From Lytechinus pictus (taxonomy: Eukaryota; Echinodermata; Echinoidea; Temnopleuroida; Toxopneustidae): a DNA stretch of 64,000 nt. The DNA lies in assembly GCF_037042905.1 (NCBI RefSeq), contig NC_087261.1, forward strand, positions 16,180,917 through 16,244,916, read 5' to 3'. This document shows, in pieces, positions 41,277 to 55,933 of this stretch. The notes beneath the pieces were generated by a model that made no database searches, was not told where the DNA came from, and saw only the letters and a list, made by a program, of their open reading frames with translations. A program made the translations under genes and the position numbers. Position 1 is the first letter of the stretch. Every line of letters starts with the position of its first letter.

Positions 41277-43591
41277 ATGATTATCAGAGGGAGGGAGCTC
41301 AGTTCCTGAAAAAGTGACAGTATTCGGGGAGTATTATCTTGTCAGTAACTTTCACTGAATAATTTGCTTTGAGCCAATGAGATGCAAGGATTTTAGTAGC
41401 TTTCGCTATTTCGTGTCATGAAAGTCTCCCAAGGAGTTCAAGATCAACCAACGACTCGTTATCCTCATTACCAATTCCCTGTCCTCTGATTGTCCCCTAA
41501 CAAGCATTCCTGCTTTTCACTGTCAGGTAAAATAACAACCGAAATTTAGAAATAAATACTGAATGGCTCCATAATTTCCTGTAATGAAAACGATAAAACA
41601 AAATGAAATCCAAGTCATGAGAGAAGATATCACGAGGCCTTGTAAGACACCCTATAAAGTAAATGCAAAGAAATTTTCCACTGATAGTCATTTTACCACA
41701 TTCGGTAGCTTCATGCCAAAGTATAACTGAGGACACAAAAAAGATATTAACAATTTGCAATATCGCTTAGTTGTTGATAAATACAGATGGAAAACAATAA
41801 GTATTTTTAATACATTACTGTTTATGAATTATGAATGTTCGTGTTTCCTCATAACATGAGAAAAACACATGACGACTGAGTTTAATGGAATCTCCATATT
41901 TTTGTTTTAAATTTAAGGCAAGGTTTTCCAAGTTGATGAATATTGAATAAACATTTATTTCAGGGGAGGGGGGGGGATGTGGCACGTTATTAGCATAAAA
42001 ATGGTACACCTCTTATTTTACCTTCGTGATCAGAGATGCAATTTACTATTTAAAAAAAAAAGATATTGCATCCCGTAATTTTAACTTTATTTTATCTTTG
42101 TTTGCCTTGTTGAAAAAAATACGCGTTTTCAATCTGCCATTCCCGCATTCTTCGAAATTATGGATCCGCCCCAATTTATATTCGACAAGTTCAAGCCGAC
42201 TTTACGTGTAGTTACATAGACGTGCAACGCCGTTCCCAAAGTTGAACGATGTATAAAAGCTAGGCAAGTGACATACTTAAAGGGAAAAAAATACAAAGGG
42301 AAGTAGCTAGAGCAATGACAAGTCATCTTTTTTTTATATACATGTACTTCCATATCTGGATTTTGATTATCTCTTATATTTACCAGGCCGGATTGCACCA
42401 TGGGCCCCTATATTTCTCTCTGAATTATTATGATATAATGATTTTTTTCCAGCCGAGATTTTTTTCTTCTAATATTCTATATTTCGTGACAAAACTTTTG
42501 CAAAATGATTCATGATGGTTTTCATGTAGCCCCCTCTCCTGGCTGCTATTGCTTCAAGCACCTCTGTGCTTATAATAGCTGGCCCCTGTATTTTACCGAA
42601 CTCACTATGTCACATGCTTATGTATGATTTAATTTTTTTCTGTATTATTTACAATCTCTTCAATTGTCACATTTAAATTGTATTCATTTATATGTTTGGT
42701 ATTATGTGAACATGTTAATTTATCATTGATTATGAATAAAATGCAGAAACTCCTGCAAAAAAATACTCCTATCGTCTTTTTCCTCATCCCCAAACCTTGC
42801 CCTTTGCAGGCGCAAAGTCCCAGTTCGTCGAAAAAAAAGTCTGCATGAGCAGACTAAAGGGGCTGAACATGACTTGTGTACTGAAAAGTTCTCCAAACAA
42901 CCGTCGTTCTACACTAGACTTGTCTCAAGTTTCAATGTTTGACCCAGCATAGAAACTATACCCTCCTAATGACGTCATCAAACATAATCTTGGACAACCT
43001 TCCCATGCATAATGTACAAAACGTGACGCAGAAAATTTCCTCCCAACTTCAAATAAAGCTTATATGCAAATAATTTTGGTCTTATTGTTTTTTCATTTGA
43101 ATTACTTTCATCAAAGTTAAATCTTGGGTAAGCCTGAAAACGAAACAAAAAATTTATAATAAAATAAGACATTTTATCAGGAATCAACCAATATCGTGAT
43201 GGGCTTGAGCTACATCGGAGAAATAATCGACCCCAGAAAATATAAACTATTACATGACATATAACATCGATTGGTTTAGAGTCGGTTTTCTGTTTGTGAC
43301 TGAGACACACGAGCCCCACAAGGCGCCAAGTGATAAATAGACTTAACCATAAATAAATCTCGATTCATGAAATTAAATATGAATCATAACTTGCATTATT
43401 ACGAAAGATCCTAATTCTTGAGTGCCGATGTTATTTTTTTTTCTCATATGCGTGCGATATGTGCACAATGATAATGCAGAGAACCAAAGCATGCTTATTT
43501 CTCATATAGTATTCCTTGATTTTCCATACGATGTCGAGTAATTATACAATACATAAATTATTTAATCAATGAATGATAAATTAAGTCTGCT

Positions 43592-44185
43592 TATGCCCCC
43601 ATTCCTCAGAAGGGAGACCATGGAGACCTTTGAAGGACCTTTGAAAGACCAAAATTTGCAAGGTCTTACAGCAGTCTCGAAGATCACCGACATTTGTCCT
43701 CTCTGGTGTATGGCTCCGAACGACCCCACAAAGAACTCCGAAAGACGGATTGATACTTTTTATCTTATAGAGATCTTTCAATGGTCTTTCAGAGATCTTT
43801 TATACAACTAGTGATCTTTTAGAATTCTTTCCATGGACTTTCCTGGTCTTTCAATATGATCTCTCATGAGTCTTTCAGCGATCTCCGCAAAATTCTTGAG
43901 AGACTGTCAAAAGATCACGGAAAGACTATTATAAGAACTTTGAAAGTTCATCAAGAGACCGCTGAAAGACTGCTGAAAGTCCATCAAACGACCATTTTCC
44001 TGAGAGACTCTTTTGAACCGTTTCACAAGGTTTTGGTGATCATGGAGACCACCAAGACCACTGAAAGATCAATCACAATCAGGTATCAAGAAAGACCTCA
44101 GAAATCTTTGAAAGTTTATTGAAGGACCCCTGAAACATCAAGCAAGTTTCATGGCGGTCTTGCAGAGGTCTTGCTCTCTGTGGAA
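43592..44185. repeat. GAAAGACC-word repeat region, copy 2
   Basis: Same three-block structure as 7300-7890, just left of the giant palindrome insertion. Confidence 0.7.
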
Positions 44186-44240
44186 TGGTTTTATATATAC
44201 ATTCTATATAAATATCACATAAAAAAATGAAATATACATG

Positions 44241-47200
44241 TAGTCTGGTCTGTTAGCGGAATTATGTGGACACGGTGGACAAAAGCATGATTTTTTCTCC
44301 AGACCTTTGTTTATGTATGAGAACTAAAAATGGGGTATGCTCCGAAAAATCTGGCTGCAGGAACAGTGAAAAAATTGGTGAAAATGTCAAAATTTATGAG
44401 TTTAGATTGGTCTGATATATAGACTAGCGCTAGTGCAAAACTCAATAGCAGTGCATTATTTTGCATTGGTTTAGTTCTTGAATTCAGACCCTTTTTGAAC
44501 AAATATTCTGTTTGTCCTCACATTTCAATGCACCAAATATCTGAATGCAGATGCTAAACAAGCCGAAGGGTGGTGGAGGGGGTTGAATGTTGGTGTGTAT
44601 GTACATATTTTGGTCTTGGGGTAAAGATGTGCAAGACACATTTTTTGCATGTGTTGGAAATTGTGTTGCCATGGTAACAGTGTATTATGGCAAAAATAAG
44701 GTAAAAATCTTGCAGTTAGAACTACTTCCTCTGTTGTCATCCGATTCTCATGATATTTGGCACACACATTGGTCTTGAGGTGAAGATGTCTAAGACACAT
44801 TTTGTGTGTCTTTCAAAAATCTTGTTGCCATGGTAACAACTTATTATTTGGTGAAAATTGGGAAAAAAAATTACAATTCAAACTGCTTCATCAGTTTTAA
44901 ATCAATTCTCATGAAATTTGACACACACATTGGTATTTAATAGAGTAAAGATGTACAAGGCACTCTTTGTATGTGTTTCAGAAATTGTGTTGCCATGGTA
45001 ACAACATATTAAATGGCAAAATTTAGGTAAAAACCTTGCAATTAGAACATTTTCATCAGTTTTGAACCATTTCTCATGAAATTTGGCTCATACATTTGCC
45101 TTGAGGAAAAGATGTGCAGGAACCATTTTTTGTGTGCATTTGTCAGAGAGTATATTGCCATGGTAACCACATATGATAGCCAGAAATGCAGGAAAACTCA
45201 TTGTGGATCAAACAACTTCCCCTTTTTTTAGTCAGTGCTCATAAAAGTTGGAAGAAATATTCATCTTTGGGTAAAGATTCATATCAAATTCTAAACTGCA
45301 TTAAAATATATGAGTGTGGGGGTATTAATCACCTTCAGTAATATTTCTAGGTTTTGGGGGAGGAGCGGGATTGGCCCTTAAAATCTGACATCAAAATAAA
45401 GGTTAAAGGCGGTGTCCATTAACACTCTTGAAATAAGCATTCCCTCAAGGGCATAGGCTGGGGGTACACTGGGTGAATGTGAAACCTTCCGCTGTGGCAA
45501 AGGAGTTCCAACACTGGCAAGCAAAACAAAATGTGTACCCCTTCTACTTTCAACGGCTGATTTTCCAAACCTTAGTTCCACCTCCCCAAGATGTGCACCC
45601 CTCCCCATACCACTTCTATCTCCCCATGCTCAACCAGTCTACGCCTTTGCCCCTCAGGGGTATTTGGATTTTAAAGCGAGACATTACTCCCTTTTTTTTG
45701 GGGGGGGGGGTCTTTAGCAAATGACCTCATAAAAGTAAAAGTTAAAGGATTATGACTAGGAACTTAACCCCCCCCCCTGAAAAAATAGGGGGCTGATATA
45801 TTTTTTGAGCAGAAAAATGCCCCCCCCCCATTAAAAGGTAAGAAGAGTCATTTGCACTTCAGAGTTCAGACCGTTCATTTGATGTTTAATGCATTCTGCT
45901 TTGGTAAAAAATTGTTTACAGTAGCCAATTAATCATTGTTTATTTATATTCTCCTACTCAGTCTGTTATTCATATTCCATTCCTACTCTTTCTTTTTTAA
46001 CTATATCACATCACTCTTGATTTTGAGCTTCACCATACCATCTTATGTTTCCTCTCTCCTTTTTTTACCCTCTCTCTCTCTCTCCAAGTATATTTTTTCT
46101 GACATATTATAAAGTGTACCTTTAATCATGCAACTAATTATAGAAATATATATATACAAAAATCTCTGCACTTGTTTTGAAAAATCCATGACTCAATAAC
46201 ATACCATATCAAAAATATGCATATGTGCACAATAAATGTTTGCCTTCTATTTTCTTTCATTTAATTTTTTCAGTATATTTCTGTGACAGCCCCTGCTTTA
46301 TATACACCCTACATCTCCAATTGTTAAAAAATGAATATTATGTTTCAGTAGCAAAATTGTTGGATGCAAGATCTGACTGTCACAAAAAATGCAAATAATT
46401 TTCCATTGGAGTAAGGACGGACGTATTCACTGTTCATTGAGCAAATGATGACTTTTATTTCTCTACATATATTCTAGTCATATCCCTTTCAGATGGTGGT
46501 AACTGCAGGAATGGGAAAACTCAGTGATATAACTAAAATTTTCACAGAGGATTTTCGGAAAAAAACTAAATCCATTTTTTTTTCAAGCAACAGTTATTCC
46601 ATTCTGAATGCTGCAACTATGAATTTGATGCACCTTTACCAAAATATGATATCATGACAGCCATTTCTTCAATTCTTTAAACTAGACATTAAATATAGCT
46701 AATAGTATTATTTAGGACAGAGTGTAGCCAAAATAGAGTTTAAAAGATTATGTAGAAAATAATAAATGTCATGGTATTATATTTCAGTGTAGGTGTAAGC
46801 ATTCAAAATGGAATAATTGTTGCTAGATAATAATGAATTAAAATAGCAAAGAAAAATGTACTTAGAAAGGGAGAAAAAGAGGGGGGGGGGGGAGAGGAAA
46901 CAAAACAAGAAGGTATGGTAAAGCTCTAAAGTACAAAAAGTGCAAAAAGTGATGTAAGAAAGTCAGAGTAAGAACTGAAATGAACAAATACTGAGTAGGA
47001 GATAAATAAAACGTTGATTAATTGGGCACCGGAAATGATCTTTTATCAAACCAGAATGTTTTAGGCTTTAAATTAATACGCTGAAGTGTAAAGGATTTTT
47101 CTTCCCCCCCCCCTTTTTTTTTGGGGGGGGGGGGTTCAGTTCCTAGTTGTAATTATTTCCTTTTAATCTTTATGTGGCAATTCTCTAAAGGCCCCCCCCA

Positions 47201-49039
47201 AAAAAAAAAAAAAAAAAAATGGAAGGGGTGCTTTCTTTAAGAGTGTTTAAGTTCCTAATGGCCATGGCCTTTAACCTTCTATATTTTTATGTTGTCAGTT
47301 TTTAAGGACCTCCTCTGCCCCCCCCCCAAAAAAAAAGAACCTATAAATATTATTGAATGTGATTAATACCATGAATACCCTGCACTATTTTATGATGTTA
47401 AAGGGGAATCCAACCCAAATAAACACTTGTTTTTAGAGGAAAAAGAAAAATCAGACAATAGGTCAAAGTTTAAACAATATCAGACAAACCATAAGAAAGT
47501 TGTGAATATATAAAAGTTGTAAACATTGGTAATCACTATATACCCATGAAGACTTCAAATTGGCCGCATACGTGATGTCATAATGATGTAAGGGAAGGAC
47601 CACTCTTCCATGTACAGAAATAATTAATTGACTAAAATGTCTTTTTCAAAAGTTTTACTTCAAATTGTATCTTTCTTTCATGAGGACATAAAACATTATA
47701 CTAACAGGTTTATATTACGGCCCCAATGGAATTTAGGAGAAAACCAAAAATCAAAGTACATGGCCAATGGGAAAGTTGTCCTTGCAGCCTCGCCCCTTGT
47801 CATAATTTACTTATCCATTGTCAATTTGAAATCTACATACTAGTAGCCTCGGGATCTTAATTTTAAAGCAGCCATAACTTTATTTTGCTTGTCCGATTGC
47901 TTTCAAACTTTCACCATTCTTATTTTTCTCCTTTTCCACACAACATTTTATGACCAAGGCTGGATTCCCCTTTAACACTGAATATGAATCTTTACCAAAA
48001 ATGAATATTTGTGTAATCTTTTCTGAGCACAGGCTGAAAACAGAGAAGTAGATTGATCCACAATTGATGAGTTTTCCCTGCATTTCTGGCTATATGTGGT
48101 TATCAAGGCAATGCGCTCTCTGACAAATGCACACAAAAAAAGGTTCTTGCACATCTTTATCTCAAGGCCAATGTGTGAGCCATATTTCATGCATGAGAAT
48201 TGGTTTGAAAATGATGAAGTAGTTCAAATTGCAAGGTTTTTACCTAAATTTTGCCATATAATATGTTGTTACCATGGCAAAACAATTTCTGAAACACACA
48301 CAAAAAGTGCCTTGTACATCTTTACTTTAATACCAATGTGTGTGCCAAATTTCATGTGAATTGATTGAAAACTGATGAAGCAATTTGAATTGTAAGGCTT
48401 TTTCCCAATTTTCACCAAATGTTATGTTGTTACCATGGCAAAAAAATTTCCGAAAGCGCACAAAAATGTGTCTTAGACATCTTCACCTCAAGACCAATGT
48501 GTGTGCCAAATTTCATGAGAATATGATGAAAACAGAGGAAGTAGTTCTAACTGCAAGATTTTTACCTTATTTTTGTCATCATACACTGTTACCATGGCAA
48601 CACAATTTCCAACACATGCAAAAAATGTGTATGGCACATCTTTACCCCAAGACCAAAATATGTACATACACACCAACATTCAACCCCCTCCACCACCACC
48701 CTTCGGCTTGTTTAGCATCTGCATTCAGATATTTGGTGGATTGAGATGTGAGGACAAACAGAATATTTGTTCAAAAAGGGTCTGAATTCAAGAACTAAAC
48801 CAATGCAAAATAATGCACTGCTATTGAGTTTTGCACTAGCGCTAGTCTATATATCAGACCAATCTAAACTCATAAATTCTGACATTTTCACCCATTTTTT
48901 TCACTGTTCCTGCAGCCAGATTTTTTGGAGCATACCCCATTTTTAATTCTCATACATAAACAAAGGTCTGGAGAAAAAATCATGCTTTTGTCCACCGTGT
49001 CCACAAGTAGGGTGTTTTTTACGCTAACAGACCGGACTA
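44241..49039. mobile_element. Giant near-palindromic element (4.8 kb), copy 2 only
   Basis: Begins TAGTCTGGTCTGTTAGCG and ends CGCTAACAGACCGGACTA. The two halves are imperfect inverted copies for most of their length, with matches recognisable to about 46080 on the left and 46870 on the right, and a further inverted pair at about 46585-46680 and 46730-46825 near the centre. A 3-base direct repeat ATG flanks it; copy 1 has the empty site at 7948-7950. No reading frame of note. The form is that of a foldback transposon, comparable to the long-inverted-repeat TU elements reported from sea urchin. Confidence 0.88.
47402..47971. mobile_element. MITE with TTAA duplication inside one arm of the palindrome
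   Basis: Ends AGGGGAATCCAACCC and GGCTGGATTCCCCT, flanked by TTAA on both sides (47398-47401, 47972-47975). The opposite arm (about 45280-45310) lacks it. TTAA suggests a piggyBac- or Kolobok-type origin. Confidence 0.8.
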
Positions 49040-49993
49040 ATGTAAGCATATTACAATATAAATTGGAAAAGTATTGAGAAAAAAACTAAAATCTAATAAA
49101 ATCTAATCAAATCAAAACAAATAGGGAGAGAAAAAGATAGAAAATACAGATGATACTCACAGAAATCTAAAACACCAAACTGAGAAGTTTGAAAAGCGGA
49201 AAATTAAGAAGGTAATGATTTGAAAAGATATTTTCTACCATCTCCTCTTTCATATCGGGCATTGACAAGAGCGGACTTTAACCTCTGTCAAATCTCGAGT
49301 TCAAATCATGCCATTTAAGACAAGTTGTTACAATGAGAACTTTTCACCCTGGCCAAGCACGTTTTTTGGAAAATTCCTGTAAAAATAACCTTATTTCATT
49401 TTCCATATCAAAATCTCTTTCAATAAATACAGAGGCGCTGAAGAATTTTTTATCCAGCTCATGTTGGATTTTTGCCAGTGAAAAATGACATGGCACGCGA
49501 CATAATTCACTAAATTTCTTGGCAAAGACAAGAAAAGTTTATCTCGGTTACCCTAAAGTCATCAAGTTGACAACAGGATAGATAACTTTATCAATCTTGA
49601 CTTGTCATTGTGGTCTGCAAATATTTGTGACATCTTTCGGTTTCTTTAATGGGTTAACGTGAGGTCATGGCAAATAAAATAAACGGGAATAATTATTAAT
49701 TAATCTCAAACATATTATCTTTTCGATCTATTTCACATTATTTTGACAAAAAAAAGTTAGTTAAAAGGACAGTAAAACGCTCCCATATTGTTCAGTCACA
49801 CCATCGAAATCAACTCGGATCCGACCGATAATGCCATTAGAAATAATGTAGTAGCTTTGATCGGTCTGGAGTCGGTTTCATTGGTGTGACTGTAGCCTAA
49901 AACAGGTGTGATTCAAACCCCGAGAACTTCAAATTTAAAGCTTCCTAATTTAAGCATGCTTCAATATTTCATCTAATAATGATATAATGATGT

Positions 49994-50280
49994 GGGGGCG
50001 TCGTGGTCTAGTGGTTAAGACTCTCGTCTTTCAATCTGAGGGACGTATAGGTTCGGTTCCCAGCCATATAGAGTGTTTTCCTTCAGCAAATAAATTTACC
50101 AACATTGTGCTGCACTAAACTCAGATGGGGTAAATGGGGGTACCGGCAGAAAGTAATCCCTCAAAAAGCTGTGAGCATCAGAATCGGTAGACTAGGCCTA
50201 GGCCTATATAACTTAGCCGGGGTAATATAGGAGCACATTGGGTGGATTCGTGCGCTATATAAGTCCCACATCATTATAAT
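49994..50280 (+). mobile_element. tRNA-derived SINE, copy 2
   Basis: Counterpart of 8899-9185 with a more canonical A box (GGTCTAGTGGTTAAG) and a changed B box (GGTTCGGTTCC). A tail-like fragment follows at about 50315-50370. Confidence 0.8.
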
Positions 50281-51869
50281 AATAATGATAATAATAATAA
50301 TAATTCATGAGATTTGATCATTTGTATAGCGCACTTTCCATCTTGATCAAGGTGCTTTAGAGCAGAACAACAAAAACTATTTATTATTACTATTTACTAT
50401 TTATTATCATTATAATTGATCATTTTTAATATAATTTCATCTAGTATGAATGCCATCACATTCCTGTCGGTAAGCGGGTTGAAATAGAAATTCAAGTTAA
50501 AGTATACAGGCTGAGTAGAGGTAATTCAAAACGTGTAAGAAAACGGCCACAATAGAAAATTCGAGATAAATTTCATGAATGAGGGGTGATGATCTTCTAC
50601 TGCAATTAAAATCATCCTCAGATAGGTTTAATTGCATTTTGTTTCCTTTCATTTCATTGTTATATTATTGCATTGTATTCTATTTCATTTATTTTTTCTT
50701 ATTTTAATTTGTTTTCCTTTATTTCATTATATTCATCTTATTGTTTTATTTATTTTTATAATCTTACATATTTTCTTTCATCTTAGTTCACTTCTAGTTT
50801 GTTTATTGTTTTGGGTATTTTTTTAACGTTTCCTCATTCTATAACTTTTTATTTCGTTAATTCATTTTGCCAGACACCGATTTCATCTCTTTTGCAGTTT
50901 TGAAACTTGATACTCCATTTGAAAATGGTAAGCAATCAATAAAGTATTGACTGTATATATTCTTTATTGCATAATGGTAAAACAAAAAATAGTTATTACA
51001 AAGGGAGTCCTATTATTAGACACCGTTTTAACACAAACTTTGAATTATTCTTCTTGTTCACAAATTGTAAGTGAATGTTATCCTTATTCTTTATTTCATT
51101 TTATTTTATTAATATCATTATATTTTATTTCATTGCATATATATATATGTACTAATATTTTGTTGGGTTAAGCCGCCCCCCCCCCTCTCCCGATGACGTG
51201 AATTTATCAAATCATGGAACTAGGACATGGAGGATGCTGCTAAAATCTATCAGACAGAACATGCAAACTTTAATCACAACGGCACAACATCAATGTTAGC
51301 TTAGAATCTATTAATGACATCTAATCACATACACAATATTCATCTTATCAAATATGTCGTGTTTACATGAGCATCGCTACACAAACATTATTTTTGATGA
51401 TATACAAAGATGGTTATTTGATTGTAATGATGGGTTGGTGACCGCATTAGTTTATTTTTGTCGATTTAAGTTTTTCTAAAATTAAGAAAGAAATTGGCGG
51501 GAGGAATGCTGGGGGGGGGGGGGGGGGTAAGTGGATACAATGTCATTTCATCCTCATAAATGTTTATTCTGCTGTATACTAGATTTGGTTCAAATGCTTA
51601 TTTTTCTCGATTTTTTTTATGAGAAAGGGGGTGGGGAGTGGAGGAGGCTGAGTGGGGGGGGGGGGGGAGAAGAGGGTAGGAGGGGCAGGAGCTAGAACTG
51701 GAGTTGAAGGTAGGAGCAAGGTTCCGGCGACAATTGCTCCGATGGAAAATTTGCAAAGTCAAACATAAAACCTTACCTCCGAAGCTAAATAAACCCTAAT
51801 CCTTATCTTTACATTATTTTGAAATAAAAACTCTTATTACAATCCCAACTCTTACCCTATGCCTTCTGA

Positions 51870-52156
51870 CATTGGCGGCGAAAGCCCCCCAAAAATGGGG
51901 GGGGGGGGGTCCACCTGAAATTTTGGGATGGACACAGGTAAAAGATTCGATAAGCAAAAAAAAAAGTCATCAACCCAAATTTTAGGGGGAACACAAACAT
52001 TTTAGGGGTCCACCTGAATTTAGGGGGGGGGGACACAGGAAAAAAATTGACTAGCAAAAAAAAAGAAAAAAAGGTTAGCAACAAAAAAATTAGGGGGGGA
52101 CCGTCCCCCCACCTCAAATTTAGGGGGGAAAGGTCCCCCCGCTTCCGCCGCCTATG
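51870..52156. mobile_element. hAT-type MITE (CATTGGCGGCG family), copy 2, complete
   Basis: Ends CATTGGCGGCGAAAGC and GCTTCCGCCGCCTATG with a perfect 8-bp duplication CCTTCTGA (51862-51869 and 52157-52164). The interior repeats TTTAGGGGGG and CCACCTGAA phrases. Confidence 0.9.
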
Positions 52157-52204
52157 CCTTCTGAGATATCAAGGCCGGAGTAAATGTCGCAGGAGCAAAT
52201 GTCG

Positions 52205-52600
52205 TGTCATCACGAGCAAAGGGGGCGAGGGAAAGAGATTGGAGAGGGAGGGGGTATGCGAATAGAGGAAAACGAGGGGCAGATGGAGAGATGGAATATA
52301 ATGAAGAAGCGAGAAGAGTATTAGGAAGATGGTGAGAGGATTGAGGGGGTAGGAGGATGAAAAGGATGTGAAACTACAAAAATGACAAGAAGCAAACGAG
52401 TACTGGAAATAATATGAAAGAGAGGAGGGGGAGAAGGAAAAGGTGCAATAGGTGAACATGGCGAAGGGAAGGGGAGGGGAGGAGGAGGAGGTGGTGGAGT
52501 AGGAAAAGAAAGAGGAGGAGAAGGAGGGGGAGGAGGTGGAGGAAGAGGAGGAGGGGAAGGAGAAGGAGGCAGAAGAGGATGAAGATGAGTTGGGGGCTGA
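52205..52600. repeat. Purine-rich (GA/GGA) tract, copy 2
   Basis: Nearly identical to 10975-11345. Confidence 0.8.
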
Positions 52601-53435
52601 AAAAGAAAACAAAATGCATTAATTCCTGTCCTATAGGAGTAGACAGGAACAAAGAAAATATTGCTACGTGCGAATTTGCTCTGCGAATAGAAATAGATAG
52701 TAGATATCAAAACAATAGATTCTTCAAGGTCGTTTCAATGATAAAGTCCAAATCACACCATGAATACGTGTTTGACGTTTTCTACACACCTTGCACAAGG
52801 TGACCAACTTTGAGCTCTTTGGTTGAACTTTAGCCATGTTAAGATTTCTGAATATTCTGCAACAAAAATTCCCAACTGAAAGGTTCATTCAATCAATTAA
52901 TTATTGTGCGCATGCGTGTTGTAGATGGCCTGATCCTGTTAAAATATATATGTTTTTGTATGAAAGTTTGTTTTGGTTGTTGTTATCATTATCATGTTGA
53001 TTTGATATGCTTCAATTCACGAAATTGAACTTGCATCAACTCGTAAGATGTGGGTATATGAAAAAGCAGTGTTTCGAGATAGTTTGATGATAAAGGGTCA
53101 ACTCTATTTTGAGAAATAATGCGCAACTTCAAAACTATCAATACTTCCTTATTTTCTTTATTTTGATCGGAAATTGTCACTGAAGAAAATAATTCAAGGC
53201 TATTGAAGGCTATGGCTATAAATGCCATGTTGACTGGCTACAATGCCTTTTCATTGTTGCTAGGAGATTTGATGTGTCCATTTTTTAAATTATTTTTATT
53301 ATGAACAATTTAAAGATAAAATAAAAGAATTATGAAGCGAAAAATAAACCAGATCTCCGTCTTTTCTTAAAACAAGTATTACCGGTGTGTTGGCTCAGTT
53401 GACAGAGCGTCCGTCTCACAACCGGGAGGTCGGGG

Positions 53436-55129
53436 CAGTGGCGTACCTAGGATTTTCCAGGATTTTCGTCAGGGGGGGGGGGCAAAAAGGTCTTTCAAGC
53501 TCGTCAGGGGCAGCGGCGGAACAAGGGTCGGTGGCCAGGGGGGCAAGAGCCAAAAATTTCCCGGTCATATCATGGTATGAACAGGCGTAATGGTGTAATG
53601 AGGCGACTATTTTGAGAAGGCCAGATATTGCGTATCGGGCAGAATTTATCTTTAAAAACAGTTGCGAGCGAGCGAAGCGAGCAAAAATTTTGACCTTTTT
53701 AATACAAAAATCCAATTTTGTGAAAGATTTTGACATGATATCCAGAAAATAATATATTTCACTCTTCTCTCTTTAGATTCCTTTTTTGTGGTCTGTACGC
53801 CACTGTAAACAGGATTCTTTGTGGCAGTAGCGTGAAGAGTACAAAAAGAAAAAAAAAACAGGGGAGCAGTATAGCACATGTGCTAAAAATCTGCTTTATA
53901 TAAGTCCCGAGCGAGCGAAGCGAGCGAGAAAAAAAAAAAAACCTTTTCATGATAATCTAACTTTGAGCTATTTTTGACATGATATTCAGTAAATAAAATC
54001 ATATCCTACACTTTTCCTTTGCTTTTCTTTCCCCCTTTTTTTAATTCTTGTTTGTAGAACTTTTTGGGGCCATGGCCCAACCCTTCCATACGCAGTGCTG
54101 TGCGGTTGGGGTCCGGGGCGGAGCCCCCGGAACTTCTTGATATCAAAGCCATTAAAACCTCGCAGATTGCCGCTATTTTAATCGAATCGCGGGCATATAC
54201 AGAATATAGCTTTTACACATCACATTTATTCAACCCAGTTGCGTAATGAACCAAATATTTTTAAGGGGCAAAACATAGCAATGTGGGAAAAATTAGCAAA
54301 AAGTCGCCAGCGTGCAAAGCGAGCTGGAAAAAAAAAAGCCTTTTGAAATTAAATTCTAATTATGTGATAGATTTTCCCATTATATTCAGTAAATAACACA
54401 TTTCATTGTTTCCATTCATTTCATTATACGTTGTCTCCTATAATTTCTTTTATTTCCTCTTGGGTGTGGAACCAAACCCCCCCGCGCCTGTATGCCAGTG
54501 ATTGAACGGGGGCGTTAAAGAGCCATTTGAAGGTTATAAATGAAGAGCCCCTACTGCGTGGGGTCTGGGGCAAAGCCCCGGTAGCTTATAGCAGAATGCT
54601 GTATGAAGTCCATCTTTCTTCCCGCTCTTTAATTTCAATCATCGGCAGCCCGGTCGTGTTATTATTTTTTTCTTGTCCCTTTTCTTTGTTTTCCAATTTA
54701 GCTTTTGACTACTTCTACTTCTACTTTCGTTTCTCGCTATTGTTTGCCATTTTGTCATCTTTTGATTCATTTCCCACCGTGCTATTGCATTACATAGGCC
54801 TCTTTCGGAATGATTTGTTCTTTCACAAATGTTCTTCTTTCGTACATTTTCCCGCTTTCCTTCCTTTTCCATTAAAAAAAGTCTTCGTTTTCTTTCCCTT
54901 TTCCCTTTCCTTTTCCCCTTTTCTTCCCCTTTCCTTCCCTTTTCCCTTTCTTTCTCCCTCCTTTTGATCTTTTTCCCGGTGAAATCCGCCAGGGGGGGGG
55001 GGGGGGCAGCTTGCCCCCCCTGCCCCCCGCCTGTTACGCCACTGGTCAGGGGGGCAGGGATACATGCATGGGTGGTGGCTCGTCAGGGGGGGCAGACTGC
55101 CCCTCTGCCCCCCCGTAGGTACGCTAGTG
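53436..55129. mobile_element. hAT-type MITE with nested element, copy 2
   Basis: Counterpart of 12185-13890 with the same duplications (53428-53435 and 55130-55137). The nested element runs 53511-55044 between two GTCAGGGG copies. The surrounding SINE occupies about 53381-55315. Confidence 0.9.
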
Positions 55130-55697
55130 GGTCGGAGGTTCAAACCCCGGCCGCGTCAGACCAAAAGACGTTTAAAGACGGGAGTTGCTGCTACCCTGTT
55201 TGGCGTTCAACAATTAAAAGGGATAGAGCCTCGTCGATCTGGCGCTACACAGCGGCTGCCGGGCCCACGATCAATTGGGCAAAGCAAATTTTCGGAGTAT
55301 TTCATTTCATGTCTATTTCGAACAATAAAATATGGATTTTCATTTTTTTTCAAATGGATTTTCACCAAACCTTCCTGAATTAAATTGCTCTTATCATGCT
55401 TATTATTATTTTTTTTTATACATAACAATTTTTAAGAATTTGACAACAGGGTAGACTTTCCTTTTAACATTTCAAATTGAACTCACATACTTTCCTTTCG
55501 ATGTATTTTAACGGTATGTGCGAAAATTATTATTGACGGGTTGATAGCGTTTAATGTGCTATATAACAGAGCCGTGCATGCCGGGGGGGGGGGGGGTATG
55601 CGATAGATCAAAGAACATCATGCACCCACAATCTCGTTACGTCTACCATACACCTGTGATTGCGAAATCTAGTCTAAAGTGCAAATTTATAGAAAGT

Positions 55698-55933
55698 TAC
55701 ACTCTAAATTCCAAGGATTTAAAATAAATCTAGATCGGCTGTGAATAGTGACCAGCAGAATTTTGAATTTATTTTACATTTTAAGGATTAACTTTTGAAT
55801 CTGAAAAGATTTCAATTCAAATCTTTTGGATTTATATTTAAAGCAAGAAGGTTTAATTCTAAATCTAATATTCGGCTGGTCACTATTCACAGCCGATCTG
55901 GATTTATTCTAAATCCTTGGAATTCAGAGTGTA
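55698..55933. mobile_element. Hairpin MITE, copy 2
   Basis: Counterpart of 14458-14693, nearly identical. Confidence 0.85.
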
